Positions 36,001-47,755 of a stretch of DNA of 64,000 bases are shown piece by piece. Both the position numbers and the translations under genes were made by a program. The notes beneath the pieces are model-generated. The model was not told the origin of the DNA, did no database searches, and saw only the letters and a program-made list of their open reading frames with translations. Origin of the DNA: Wuchereria bancrofti (lineage: Eukaryota > Nematoda > Chromadorea > Rhabditida > Onchocercidae); contig SSBO01000011.1 of the NCBI GenBank assembly GCA_005281725.1, forward strand, positions 48,400 through 112,399, in the 5' to 3' direction. Within the stretch, counting starts at the first letter, position 1. Each line of letters starts with the position of its first letter.

Positions 36001-39000
36001 AAAATCAAAAAAAAAAAAAAACAAACCCAAAAAAAGATTAATTTTATGTTGTGGTAAGCCAAATTGTATTGCTAAATATTTTGGAAGAAAAATGAAAAAT
36101 CCTTTGAATGCAAAAACATCCATTATGCGACCAATCATTGAAAATACATAAATTGGTGATTTCATAATTGTTTTTACGGTCGAAATAAAATCTATAAAAA
36201 AAAAAAAAAAAAATTAAATAAAAGTATTTAAATAAAGCAAATAATGAAGGTAAAAAAACAGTTTACCAAGATGAAATAATTTTGTTTGAATTTTTCTTTT
36301 TGCATTAAATTTCTTGTTCACAAATTAAAAAATTCAATGAAAATATATTTGATTATTTAAAGATATAAAAAGAGAAAATATTATGCTTTATCACAGTAAA
36401 TTTCATCAGTAAAATGACCAAATCATTAATTTTTATAAATTAACTTTACAATTAAAATAAAATGAAATTAAAATTTACAATTAAAATGAAAAATTACATA
36501 TTTTGTTATTTTTTTTTTCAAAATTTTTAAAAATTAAATAATCAGTTTTTGATAATTTCCAATGATTTATGCAATCCTTCCTCACTGCAATATCAAAATT
36601 ATAATGATAAAATGATAACATATGATATTTGAGGGAATATTAATACACTAAAATCTTATTTGAATCTTTTTTTGCAACAATATTTGAATTAAATAATTAT
36701 TAAATAAATTTTTTTTTGTTTTTTTTTAAATGAAGCTTCTTGTAATTTTCAACAAATATACAATGATAATATATGAATTTATCAGATAAATTATCACTAA
36801 TTATCAATCATCGAATAATTCTTACCAATAATTTTTGCTTTTGCAGAAGTTGGCACAATGGTATTACCTTCTTCATTTCTTGTAGCATAGCGATCAATTA
36901 GCGCCAAACCTTTGTGGCGCATTTTTTCTTCTACAGTAAGTCTAAAATTTATATATATGATAAATTTGAAAGAAAAAAAAAGAAAAGAAGTCGTTTTTTT
37001 TTATTTTAATTATTTTAGTATCATTTTCATTTCAATCAATGAATTCCTGTTTAAAAGATTTTAAAATGATTAAAACTTAATATTAAAACAATTGAAATAA
37101 AAAATTTAATAATAAAATAATTACCTTTCATTAACTAATGAGTGAATTTCTGAAGTTTGATTATCGTCCAAATTATTTTTTGCAACATTCTTAACATATT
37201 GCAATTCAATAAATATTTTCATAGGTAAAGAAATAACAATAAAAAATAATTAGTAATTAGTTTTAATTATAGCTTTGATTATGATCAATTTTATTATTTA
37301 TTCCCTAATAATGCTTTATAAATTTGCAAAAATTATTTAAATTTTTGCGCTAATTATATTAATATTGTACTTATTTTTTTTTGTTAATTTATATTTTTTT
37401 TATTAGTGTTTTTTTTAAATTTTTAGGTTAATTATATTAGTATTATTTTTTATTAATGTTATACATATTTTTTATTAGTGTTTTTTTATTAATTTATATA
37501 TTTTTTTATTAGTTTTTTTTTTGTTAATTTATATATTTTTTCTATTAGTGTTTTTGTTTTAAATTCTTTTTTATTAGTGTTATTAGTGTTTTTTTAATTA
37601 ATTTATATTTTTTTTATTAGTGTTTTTTTAATTTGCAGGCTAATTATATTAGTATAATTATATTAGTATTAGTGTTATTTTTTTTTTAAATTAGTGTTAT
37701 TAGCATTATATATTTTTTTTAATATCACATAAACAATTCATTTAATTGTTAGCTATATTTGAATTTTCAAAAAATTGTAAATAATTAATTTAAAAATTGA
37801 AACGTACGTAACGTTCGTCATTTAAATTATCAGATTTATAATTGACACATGTCGGATAGAGGTACAAAGCTAACGATGGACAAAGCATCATAATACCAAT
37901 GCCAAGAAAACCAGCCCACCAACGACCAATCCATGATGGATCACGTGGTGTTAGCCCAGCTGGCACTGAAAACTTTTTTTTAATTTTGAAATTTAAACTT
38001 TTGAATTTAAAACTTTGGTAAATGTGAAATTGTATGAAATAATTGGTGGATGATAATTTGATCGAATTGAACTGAGTGAAATTAAATTTTATAATTTTGT
38101 GAAAAGATATAATTATAAAAGGAAAGGAAGAAAATGAATAGTAATATGCTTCTATAAAATGGAATTCATAAAAATTACAATTTCGGAATCATTTAAAATT
38201 AAAAGTAAGCAGTATAATTTAAATAATTAAAAGAATTCTTTTCCTTTCTTGGATTTAAACTTTTATTTAAATTTTCGATAAATGTGAAATTATATGAAAT
38301 AATTAGTGAATGATAATTCAATGGAATTGAAGGAAATTAAATTAAATTGCACAATTTTATGAAATGATATAAGTTTAAAAAAAGAATAACAAAATTCTTC
38401 CACAAAGATGAATTCATAAAAACTGCAATTTTAGAATTTGTATAAAAAATTAAAAAATAAGCAGCATCGTTTAAATTTAAATAATTAAAAAAATAATTCT
38501 TTTTTTTAAAGTAATCTTTGAACAATATCAAAAGTGAAACGTTTGCATACAAAATCTATAATTTGCATTAGAAAATTATTACAAATAAAATTTTAATTAT
38601 AAATGATAATAAATTTTTGATCATTTTTTTATATTTTTCAATAAAGTTTTAATCATTGATAATATTTTTCCTGTTAAAAGTGCATGTATCTCATTTAAAT
38701 TACATTCATTAATTGGATATCAACAAATATAATTTGATAATTTATTAAAATATAATTTGATAATTTGTTAAAAAGAAAGATAATATTCATATCACAAACA
38801 ATTTATCAATTGCACTTACCGTCAAAACTGTAATAGTAATTATTAACAATACTACCAATTAAAAAGCCAAGAAATGGGCCAAGAATACGAATGAAAAACA
38901 TTCCAGCTAAAATATTTCAAAAAAAAAAAAAAGTTAAATTACATAATAAAATGCACAAAATTTTCAATTATTTTATAAGATTAATTATTTTATGATCAAT

Positions 39001-42000
39001 TTTACGTTAAAATTTACATTTTTCATCTAAATTACGATTTTCAAAAACAAAACTATTATTATTGTTATTATTTATTGTTATTATGGCTATTGTTTATTAT
39101 TATCATTGTTGTTGTTTATTATTGTACTATTATTTATATTATTGTTATTGTCACTATTACTATTTATATCACTATTACTTCTATTACTTATATTAGCATT
39201 ATTATTACTATTATTATTTACATTATTATTACTGTTAATTGTTATCATCTTTACCATTATTATTTATATTGGTATCATTATTATTACTATTATTTACATT
39301 ATTATTAATTGTTATCATCATTACTATTATTATTTATATTAGTATCATTATTATTACTATTATTATTTACATTATTATTACTGTTAATTGTTATCATCAT
39401 TACTATTATTATTTATATTGGTATCATTATTATTACTATTATTTACATTATTAATTGTTACCATCATTACTATTATTGTTTATATTAGTATCATTATTAT
39501 TACTATTATTGTTTATTGTTTACATTATTTCTATTGTTATCATTATTATTAATCATTATTCATTTCTTTTATTTAACAGATAATTTTATTGATAGGAACA
39601 GAAAATGAAGACCAAAATAAAGTGGCAAATTTTGTCGTTTCACATTATCATCAATTAAAGGAAGGCCAAGTGAATAAGGCATTGTTCGGCCAACGCCAAG
39701 GATAAGTAAGCCAGCAAATATCATAATAAATGGTCCAATATTTGATAATCTATTCGAACAGCCAAATTTATTAATCTAAAAAAGAAAAAATAATCAATAA
39801 ATATTGAAAAATAAAAAAATGAATTTCATTAAAAAAAAGTACTGAAATATTTGAGGACTAATTATTAATTGCTTTATTAGTTTAGCAATTAAACAAAAGG
39901 AAAAAAATGCTGTTGAAATTTTGTTTATTTCAAAATCATTTGCATTAAAAAAAAAAAAAATATGGAGTTGATACAGACAAATTGTTTGTGTAAGTAATAT
40001 TATCTTTTATAATCATCAAAGTTATTTAAAAATGATTATTAATTAGAATTTTTTAAATGAATAAATAAAATTATTTTTGCATCATTTTTTTTTCCTTTTT
40101 TTGATGTTTCAAAAATTTTCCATTTTATCTTTTCAACATGCAAAATTTGCCACTACTCATTTTCATTTCATTTTTTTTTTCGTCATTTTTTCGTAAAATT
40201 TTTTTGCTGATAGAATGAAATGAATAAGAAAAAATAATAGATAATACAGTGATAAGAAAAATTGAACAATATTTTATCACAGATTATCAAATACATTAAG
40301 AATGGAGAAAATAAATTAAAAATTAATGATCAGGAAAATTTTGTTTTCATGTATAATTAATTATTTTCACAATAATAAATACTGCTATTAGTTTTTAACA
40401 CAAATAATTTAATTTCAAATTTTATAAAATTCATACTTCTCGTCTAAGTGCATTAAACATTGTATTGCAAAAGGAAAATGGTGAAGTGGTCAAAATGCGT
40501 AGATTCGAAATTTCCGTCATATTAGGCTGATTTAATTGCTCCAAGAAATTCTAAAATTAACAAAAATTTGAATTTTGGATTATTTAAATTTTAATTATTA
40601 AATTTAGCATTTTATACAAATAGCTAACAGCAAAATATTGTCAAAAATTTTGTCCAAATTTAAAAATTATTATAAATAGCCTATTGGAATGTAAATGGCA
40701 AATTATGCTTAGTTGCAAAGATTTTGTAAATTTTAAAATTTAAAAACTAACAAAAAATATGGCACATAATTGATTGGAATTATTTTGTAGAAAACATGAC
40801 GAAAGTTTTTCATTAGCAAATTGACGTAACGTAGTATTTAGCGCATATGTTTTCAAAGCTTCATCTAACTGAAACAAATTAAAATTACTTTTTCAATCAT
40901 TGTCTAAAATTTTAACTCAATATTTATAGGACTAATCATTAATTGCTTTATTAGTTTAGCAATTAAAAATATTTAAAATCAAGTAATCAATACTAATTGT
41001 TGACAAAAATTTAATCATTTTTGGCAAAATGATAATTTCATCTTACTTTTAGCTAGTCAATTTAAACGAGTTAAAAAACGGTATTTTATATTTCAAAGCA
41101 ATAATTTGCGGCTAATTAAATTAATTGCCAATTAATAACAAAATTAAGTTACATAATTCATTCAAAAAAAAATCCAGCGAAAGTAAAAAGAAATTAAGAA
41201 AAAAAGTTCCAAATTTTTCTAATGTAATAAGTCTACATAAGTGATGCTTAAGTGATACTTAAGTGAATTTAAATTTAAACGTGAGATATGCGTGTACATA
41301 AATAAACACGTAAAAACGTCATCTATATAAAGAAAATAAAAATAAAAAAAATGATAAACATTATTACCGGAATTAATTCAACGTTTGAAATGGTTTCTGC
41401 ATGATTTAAAAATGTGCTAGCTTGTATTTCATCAATTCGATTACTTTGATCAGATATTAGTTTTGATTCTGAAAAGCAAAGAAAAAAAAAATGAAAGTAA
41501 TAAAGTAAGATGGAAATTACTGTAATACGTATAATGACGTAAACATGTTACTGCATACTTACTTACTTACTTGTTTACTTTTACTTTCTTTTATCAACAT
41601 GCGCAAAATAGAAAAAAGAAAATGTTGAAATTTCATTTATTTAATTTCAATTTTATTCAATTTCTTTTAATTACAATTATTGATTATAATAAATTACAGA
41701 AATTAATCTTACCAATAAATTTTGAATTAAGTTGAGTATTTTGCATTGGAAAAAGAAAATTAGACATGCTAATGAGAATATTAGCAAATGCAATCATTAA
41801 ACTACCAGCACCAATCCATCTGGCTCGATTTCCCTGAATTAAAAAATTATTCAAATTTGGTTTTAAAAAAAAACTTTGTAATCAAAGTTTAATTTGTATA
41901 TTTAAATGTTTGAGTATTTGTTCCATTCTTATATTATATTTTATCTTTTATCCGAAAAGAATAACTTGAAAATTCAATTTTTCCCAAATTTTTATTGTTG

Positions 42001-43257
42001 GTTTTATTTGATTGTTTTTAATTACAAATGTAATAAATAATGGAATACTTTTCTAATAAATTTTAATTAAATTAATTCCTATATCTTAGAGGTAAGGAAG
42101 TAAACAAATGAATAAATTATTAATTTATTCATATGCATATGTTACCTAAAATTTTAATTGAAATAACCATACTTGAATCAAACTTATAGTAAACATTTCA
42201 TTTTAGAACTTTAAATTCCTCTTTGTTGTTTGTTTGCTAGCAAAAAATATATATTTTCTTTTAAATGCCATCAAAGTGATAAATAATTACGGTGTTGGCT
42301 AAAATGTTGAATGAAATAGAATTTTGAAAAAAAAACACTTAAAATATTTCGTAATTAATAATTCATACATTTTTTCAAGGTTCAATTTTTTTTTCGTGCG
42401 TATCAACAAATCAAATAATTGTGTTTTGAAAGAAAAATTTTTTTTTAAAAATCAATTCAAATAATTACAGACAAATAATTAAATTATGTTACAATTTTAA
42501 AAAAAAAAACAAATTATTTTTAAAATTGATGAAAAATTCTATTGAACTTATAAAAACAAACGGTTAAGTTTTAAATTAAAAAATTAAGAAAAATTAAATT
42601 ACTCATTTCAGAAAAAAAAAAAAGTTTTTAAAGATTAACAAAAAATTTTATTGAAAATACCTTGCTACCAAAATAGCTGACAAAAACCACCGATGGTATA
42701 TAACCAAAATCACCGGCAGAAACCATCAAACCAGACATACGACTTGATATTTGAAATTGTTTCTCAATTGATACCACTACACTATAATTCATAGAAAATT
42801 TATTTTATTAAATTTTAAATTTATTAATTAACTTTTTTTTTGGTTTTAAATAAATTTCATTTTTAATACTAACCTTGCCATAAAGAAGCCACCAATTGAT
42901 TCCAAAAAATAAACAGTGAGAAAAAGTATGAAGAAACCAATAACCTGTAAATTACCTAACAAAATATTCACTCGAAAGTAATTCTATTGAATACATTAAT
43001 AAACTAAATTATCAATTCTTTGGTATGTTTTATTACATTATCAATTCTTTTTTTCTTTTTTAAATTAAAATAAAAATTTTAAAAATTATTTTTTAAAATC
43101 AGAAAATCTAAGAAAAATTGAATCAGTACAAAAATATACCACCTGTACTTTTTGTCACTCTCTCCAATTCATTTTATTCGACTTTAAATTTTTGTTTTAT
43201 TAAAAATTAATCGTTGAATTTTTTTTGTAAATTACTTACCGTCCTTTGATCAGACAT
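30010..43257 (-). CDS. Organic-anion-transporting polypeptide (OATP/SLCO family), 21 exons, 754 aa
   Basis: Exons (minus strand): 43240-43257, 42874-42944, 42661-42781, 41713-41833, 41368-41468, 40752-40868, 40437-40550, 39613-39775, 38820-38906, 37808-37965, 37125-37189, 36826-36941, 36027-36191, 34909-34983, 34377-34491, 33674-33833, 32879-33045, 31852-31875, 31687-31751, 31024-31177, 30010-30097. They sum to 2,265 bp, in frame, from ATG to TAA. OATPs are 12-span plasma-membrane carriers moving organic anions such as steroid and thyroid hormone conjugates without sodium. Diagnostic features: SIEKQF and FVSYFGSK after the first helix; IDDNV at about 262-266; the family signature D-x-x-W-I-G-x-W-W-x-G-F-L at 313-325; and a Kazal-like extracellular loop with ten cysteines (546-614) containing CNNDCNC and PCHAGC. 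Length is normal for the family. Weak points: the exon 8 donor is GTCTTC and the exon 11 acceptor is TTAAG, but both are fixed by phase. Which paralogue this is cannot be told. Confidence 0.95.
30410..30868. repeat. About 60/117-bp tandem array in transporter intron 20
   Basis: Alternating half-units, one with TTTAATACTCAAGTAAGAAA and one with TTTAATATTGAAGTAAAAAA, each followed by a TTTTCCTATCTT segment. This makes a dimeric unit of about 117 bp repeated roughly four times. Confidence 0.85.
31395..31665. repeat. About 95-bp tandem repeat in transporter intron 19
   Basis: Units around TTGAAATAAATGAAATTAAC and ATTATTTAGGATAATAATA repeat about three times directly below exon 19. Confidence 0.8.
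32000..32810. repeat. About 100-bp composite tandem array in transporter intron 17
   Basis: Higher-order array of a roughly 25-bp element CTAATCATTTTTATCACTAT with CAACC variants, grouped into units of about 100 bp that each start with ATGAATTTTTACACATTACC. It fills almost the entire intron between exons 17 and 18 and stops within about 70 bp of the exon 17 donor. Confidence 0.9.
33905..34365. repeat. About 125-bp tandem repeat in transporter intron 15
   Basis: Three to four copies of a unit containing GATACACAAAAAAATATTCA and GGAAGAAAGAAATG, ending a few bases before the exon 15 donor. Confidence 0.85.
34501..34850. repeat. About 170-bp direct repeat in transporter intron 14
   Basis: Two copies beginning at about 34501 and 34671, both with ATTAATCACTCATCATGTTT and ending near CCAATAAACGAATGATAA. 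Confidence 0.85.
35100..35960. repeat. About 180-bp tandem repeat with gap, transporter intron 13
   Basis: Several copies of a unit with AATAATTTGCAAATAAAAAGC and TTTTCCAAATTTTTGTTAG. The array is interrupted by 21 Ns at 35555-35575, so the copy number is uncertain. Confidence 0.85.
35555..35575. other. Assembly gap (21 N)
   Basis: Unknown bases within the intron 13 tandem repeat of the transporter gene; the flanks are repeat copies. Confidence 0.95.
37370..37720. repeat. TTTTTATTAGTG-type repeats in transporter intron 10
   Basis: Many irregular repeats of TTTTTTTATTAGTGTTTTTT with AATTTATAT spacers. Confidence 0.8.
39050..39560. repeat. ATT-rich, about 80-bp repeats in transporter intron 8
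   Basis: ATT/ATC/ACT trinucleotide DNA in which AATTGTTATCATCATTACTA and TTATATTAGTATCATTATT recur roughly every 75-85 bp. Overlapping frames rich in Ile, Leu and Tyr are repeat products. Confidence 0.9.
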
Positions 43258-43469
43258 TATAAATCACCATAAAGGCCGCCAATAAACAGAGCAAATAGAA
43301 AAGAAAAAAAAAAAGAAAAAGAAAACAATTTGAAGTTTATCGCAAAATGTAATCTGAAACTTACATTAATTTAAAATCTCTTTCAAATATTTATTTTGAA
43401 ATTTGATGAATAGATTCAAAAATAAAGAATTACTCAAAAAAATCTCTGGCACTCATCCATTTTGCACAT

Positions 43470-43560
43470 CAAAACACACCCACACGCTAATAGTCCACAC
43501 ATGCTGATACACCACCCACACATCTACGCCCACACATTCGGTGACACCACCCACGCACAT
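43470..43560. repeat. CACCC/CACACCC-rich patch upstream of the transporter
   Basis: The plus strand reads CACACCCACAC, CCACCCACACAT, GCCCACACAT and CCACCCACGCAC within 90 bp, about 210-300 bp upstream of the transporter start codon. It may be a degenerate GTGTGGGTG simple repeat, and it also supplies several CACCC-type (Sp1/KLF-like) sites. It is the most GC-rich non-coding stretch of this interval. Confidence 0.7.
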
Positions 43561-44000
43561 ATATATATGTAAACAAGTATGTATGTATTCTTTGTTTTTT
43601 TGACAAATTGTAAAGCATCTTTCTATTCCATGGCTGTGATGTAAAAAAGAAAAAAAGTAAAATCATCTGTTTTTGTCATCTGACGATAACAACATATTCA
43701 AATAATCAATGCTGTTTATTTAATCAAATGCAACAATAATTAATTAATTAATTTAATATCAATATGTAATAAAACGAAAATAAAAATAGAAACAAAAATA
43801 AAATTAAAAATCGAAAATAAAATTAAATGAAAAATAAAATAGAAAATATGTAATAAAATCAAATATTATTGTTGTTGCAAAATATTAATTTTCATATCAT
43901 TTTAGGTTACACTTTTTTTTTTTTTTTTAAATTTATTAATGTTAGAAAATTTTATCAACAAGTAATTTTACAATTGTAAAAATGTGTTTGATTCATTGAT

Positions 44001-47000
44001 CATAACGAATCGTTGATAAAATTAAATTTTATCACAATTTATCACTAGCTATTTTAATTTTGGTTCATTTTGAAATGTTTACTTACTACATTTTACGTAC
44101 AATTATTGTTTACACTTTTATCAACGCTAAATTTTTATTAACATCCAATAATTATTTTCGATGGAAAACAATGATAAATTAATTAAATAATTAACAATCA
44201 TTATGAATTAAACTATAAAACTTACAATATTTTTCAGTCTATTTTATTGCTATTTATTTGAAAATAATTTGCAAGGAATTATTTGAAAAAAAGGAGAGTA
44301 AACTGAAATTTATTTACTAAAAATTTGAAAAAAAAAAGCAATTCAAATTCGATAGATTAGTATTATTTTAAAAAAAAAGAAAAAATAAAAAAAGTAAAAT
44401 AACAAAAAAAAAAACAATAAAAAAGTAATCTAACAACAAATATTAAGTTTCAATTTTCATATAACCTTTTTTTTCTTCTTTTCCTTCACGAAAGGAAAGA
44501 AAAAATAAATTAACGAGTTTTTTCTTGTCGTTTATTTCACTACGAAAAGAAAAACGAGTTTTTTTTTTTGAAATTGAAGAGAGGAAGAGAGATAATATTA
44601 GTAAGTAAACTTTTACTTTCTCTCATTGTAATCTTTTTGATTACTTAATTAGTGATTATTTTGAATTAATTAATTATTTAGCAATTATAATAGCTTTAAA
44701 AATATTACTGATAATGGAGGAGATAAAATTTAATCACTGAAATACATCTAAAAAGAGAATATGAAGTAAATTTGTCTTTTTTTTTCTTCGTTTTTGCAAA
44801 AGCATAAATTCAAAATTGATTGTTGATGGTAAATTTAATTAGTATTTTAGTTTTTAGAGAAATAGCAATTAATTGAAATGATTACATTTTTTTTTTAAAT
44901 GTTAAAATTAAATATTATGAGAAGATAGGAAATAAAATATATTGTAATATAAATTAACAAAAGTAAATATGAAAGATTGATAGTTTAATCAATTTTACTA
45001 AAAATTTTATTAAAAAAAAAAGAGTTGTGCGTGGATTAAAAAATGTGAAATTAAATTCGATAACTTAAATATATGAATTAAATGGAAAACAACATTGATA
45101 ATGTGATCATTTTCTAAATAATAAACAGTTTTATCATTTTTTTTAAGGAAATAAAAATCTTAAAATAGGATAAAAATTGATAAAAGATATTATTAAATAA
45201 TTTCAATTAGCAAAAAAAGTAGCGAAGGAATAGTGATAAGAAAAATTGAGCACTGTCTGTTCATTTTGAATTGATAAATTAATGATGATAGAGTATTATT
45301 GATAAAATAACAGAGAAATGCAATTGACTGATAATAACAAAGAAATATAAGTGATAAAGTTTTTAACTATTTGAAAATTTATTTTTGCATATGAATTAAT
45401 TTTTTTTACAATTTATAAAGTAAAAAAAATAAACAAATTTTTTCTTTTATTTGTAAATGATAAGCTAAATAAAATTAAAAACAGTACAAAATGGAAAATG
45501 AATTGAATATAATTCATTTAATAATTTACAGTTAAGCAGTTGCAGTGATAAACGTCGAATACGTGTCCTTTTACGTAAGATTGTAATTCTTTCATGAATA
45601 AAATCAATTATTGATTTCTCATTTTTTTGATTTCAAATTTAATTCTCCATCAATTTTTGAATAAATTTAAATTCTATAATTCTTAACTANCATAACGAAT
45701 CGTTGATAAAATTAAATTTTATCACAATTTATCACTAGCTATTTTAATTTTGGTTCATTTTGAAATGTTTACTTACTACATTTTACGTACAATTATTGTT
45801 TACACTTTTATCAACGCTAAATTTTTATTAACATCCAATAATTATTTTCGATGGAAAACAATGATAAATTAATTAAATAATTAACAATCATTATGAATTA
45901 AACTATAAAACTTACAATATTTTTCAGTCTATTTTATTGCTATTTATTTGAAAATAATTTGCAAGGAATTATTTGAAAAAAAGGAGAGTAAACTGAAATT
46001 TATTTACTAAAAATTTGAAAAAAAAAAGCAATTCAAATTCGATAGATTAGTATTATTTTAAAAAAAAAGAAAAAATAAAAAAAGTAAAATAACAAAAAAA
46101 AAAACAATAAAAAAGTAATCTAACAACAAATATTAAGTTTCAATTTTCATATAACCTTTTTTTTCTTCTTTTCCTTCACGAAAGGAAAGAAAAAATAAAT
46201 TAACGAGTTTTTTCTTGTCGTTTATTTCACTACGAAAAGAAAAACGAGTTTTTTTTTTTGAAATTGAAGAGAGGAAGAGAGATAATATTAGTAAGTAAAC
46301 TTTTACTTTCTCTCATTGTAATCTTTTTGATTACTTAATTAGTGATTATTTTGAATTAATTAATTATTTAGCAATTATAATAGCTTTAAAAATATTACTG
46401 ATAATGGAGGAGATAAAATTTAATCACTGAAATACATCTAAAAAGAGAATATGAAGTAAATTTGTCTTTTTTTTTCTTCGTTTTTGCAAAAGCATAAATT
46501 CAAAATTGATTGTTGATGGTAAATTTAATTAGTATTTTAGTTTTTAGAGAAATAGCAATTAATTGAAATGATTACATTTTTTTTTTAAATGTTAAAATTA
46601 AATATTATGAGAAGATAGGAAATAAAATATATTGTAATATAAATTAACAAAAGTAAATATGAAAGATTGATAGTTTAATCAATTTTACTAAAAATTTTAT
46701 TAAAAAAAAAAGAGTTGTGCGTGGATTAAAAAATGTGAAATTAAATTCGATAACTTAAATATATGAATTAAATGGAAAACAACATTGATAATGTGATCAT
46801 TTTCTAAATAATAAACAGTTTTATCATTTTTTTTAAGGAAATAAAAATCTTAAAATAGGATAAAAATTGATAAAAGATATTATTAAATAATTTCAATTAG
46901 CAAAAAAAGTAGCGAAGGAATAGTGATAAGAAAAATTGAGCACTGTCTGTTCATTTTGAATTGATAAATTAATGATGATAGAGTATTATTGATAAAATAA

Positions 47001-47379
47001 CAGAGAAATGCAATTGACTGATAATAACAAAGAAATATAAGTGATAAAGTTTTTAACTATTTGAAAATTTATTTTTGCATATGAATTAATTTTTTTTACA
47101 ATTTATAAAGTAAAAAAAATAAACAAATTTTTTCTTTTATTTGTAAATGATAAGCTAAATAAAATTAAAAACAGTACAAAATGGAAAATGAATTGAATAT
47201 AATTCATTTAATAATTTACAGTTAAGCAGTTGCAGTGATAAACGTCGAATACGTGTCCTTTTACGTAAGATTGTAATTCTTTCATGAATAAAATCAATTA
47301 TTGATTTCTCATTTTTTTGATTTCAAATTTAATTCTCCATCAATTTTTGAATAAATTTAAATTCTATAATTCTTAACTA
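44001..47379. other. 1,689-bp duplication around a single N (assembly artefact)
   Basis: 44001-45689 and 45691-47379 read the same throughout, including poly-A lengths, with one N at 45690 between them. The pattern equals that at 4552 and 16132 on a larger scale, so the second copy is very likely an unmerged contig overlap and not biology. Confidence 0.85.
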
Positions 47380-47694
47380 CTTTAGCAAAGGATAGATAAT
47401 TAGATTTTCTTTTCTTTTTTATAAATATTTTATTTAGTAACTTTCTTGTTTACGTCTGCAAGTTGTAGTGATAAACGTCAAATACGTGTTCTTTTAATTT
47501 TATTAATTTTATTAAAAATTATTAGTGTAATAATTATTATTTGATGGCAACAAATGCTTCGTTTTTTTCTTTTGAGCGCCTTACAAATTATATATTTAAA
47601 AAAACAATCAATTTTATGAATGAAATAAAAATTAAATTCTATTAATGCCTATTTTAATCCAACATTGTTGGTCGGTTGCTTTATTTATTTATTT

Positions 47695-47732
47695 TCAGAT
47701 TTTTTTTATTTGTTTATTTATTTATTTTCAGA
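47695..47732 (+). promoter_or_regulatory. Candidate spliced-leader acceptors
   Basis: Two consecutive TTTATTTATTTTCAG acceptors lie upstream of the ATG at 47756, with no matching coding exon upstream. In nematodes such outron 3' sites receive a spliced leader. Inference. Confidence 0.35.
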
Positions 47733-47755
47733 TTTATTTATTTTCAAAAAGTGCA

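Larger units (their letters stand above)
43258..47755. promoter_or_regulatory. Divergent promoter interval of transporter and 205-aa protein genes
   Basis: The two genes point away from each other, so their promoters must lie here. A C-rich patch at 43470-43560 stands out; the rest is A/T-rich with poly-A and poly-T runs. 44001-45689 is repeated at 45691-47379 around one N, so the true interval is probably about 2.8 kb. No TATA element could be singled out in such AT-rich DNA. Confidence 0.5.

Noticed and set aside
35945..36151. 68-codon plus-strand frame
   Set aside because: Antisense shadow of transporter exon 13.
39075..39454. Plus-strand Ile/Leu/Tyr frames
   Set aside because: ATT-repeat translation inside transporter intron 8, antisense to the gene.
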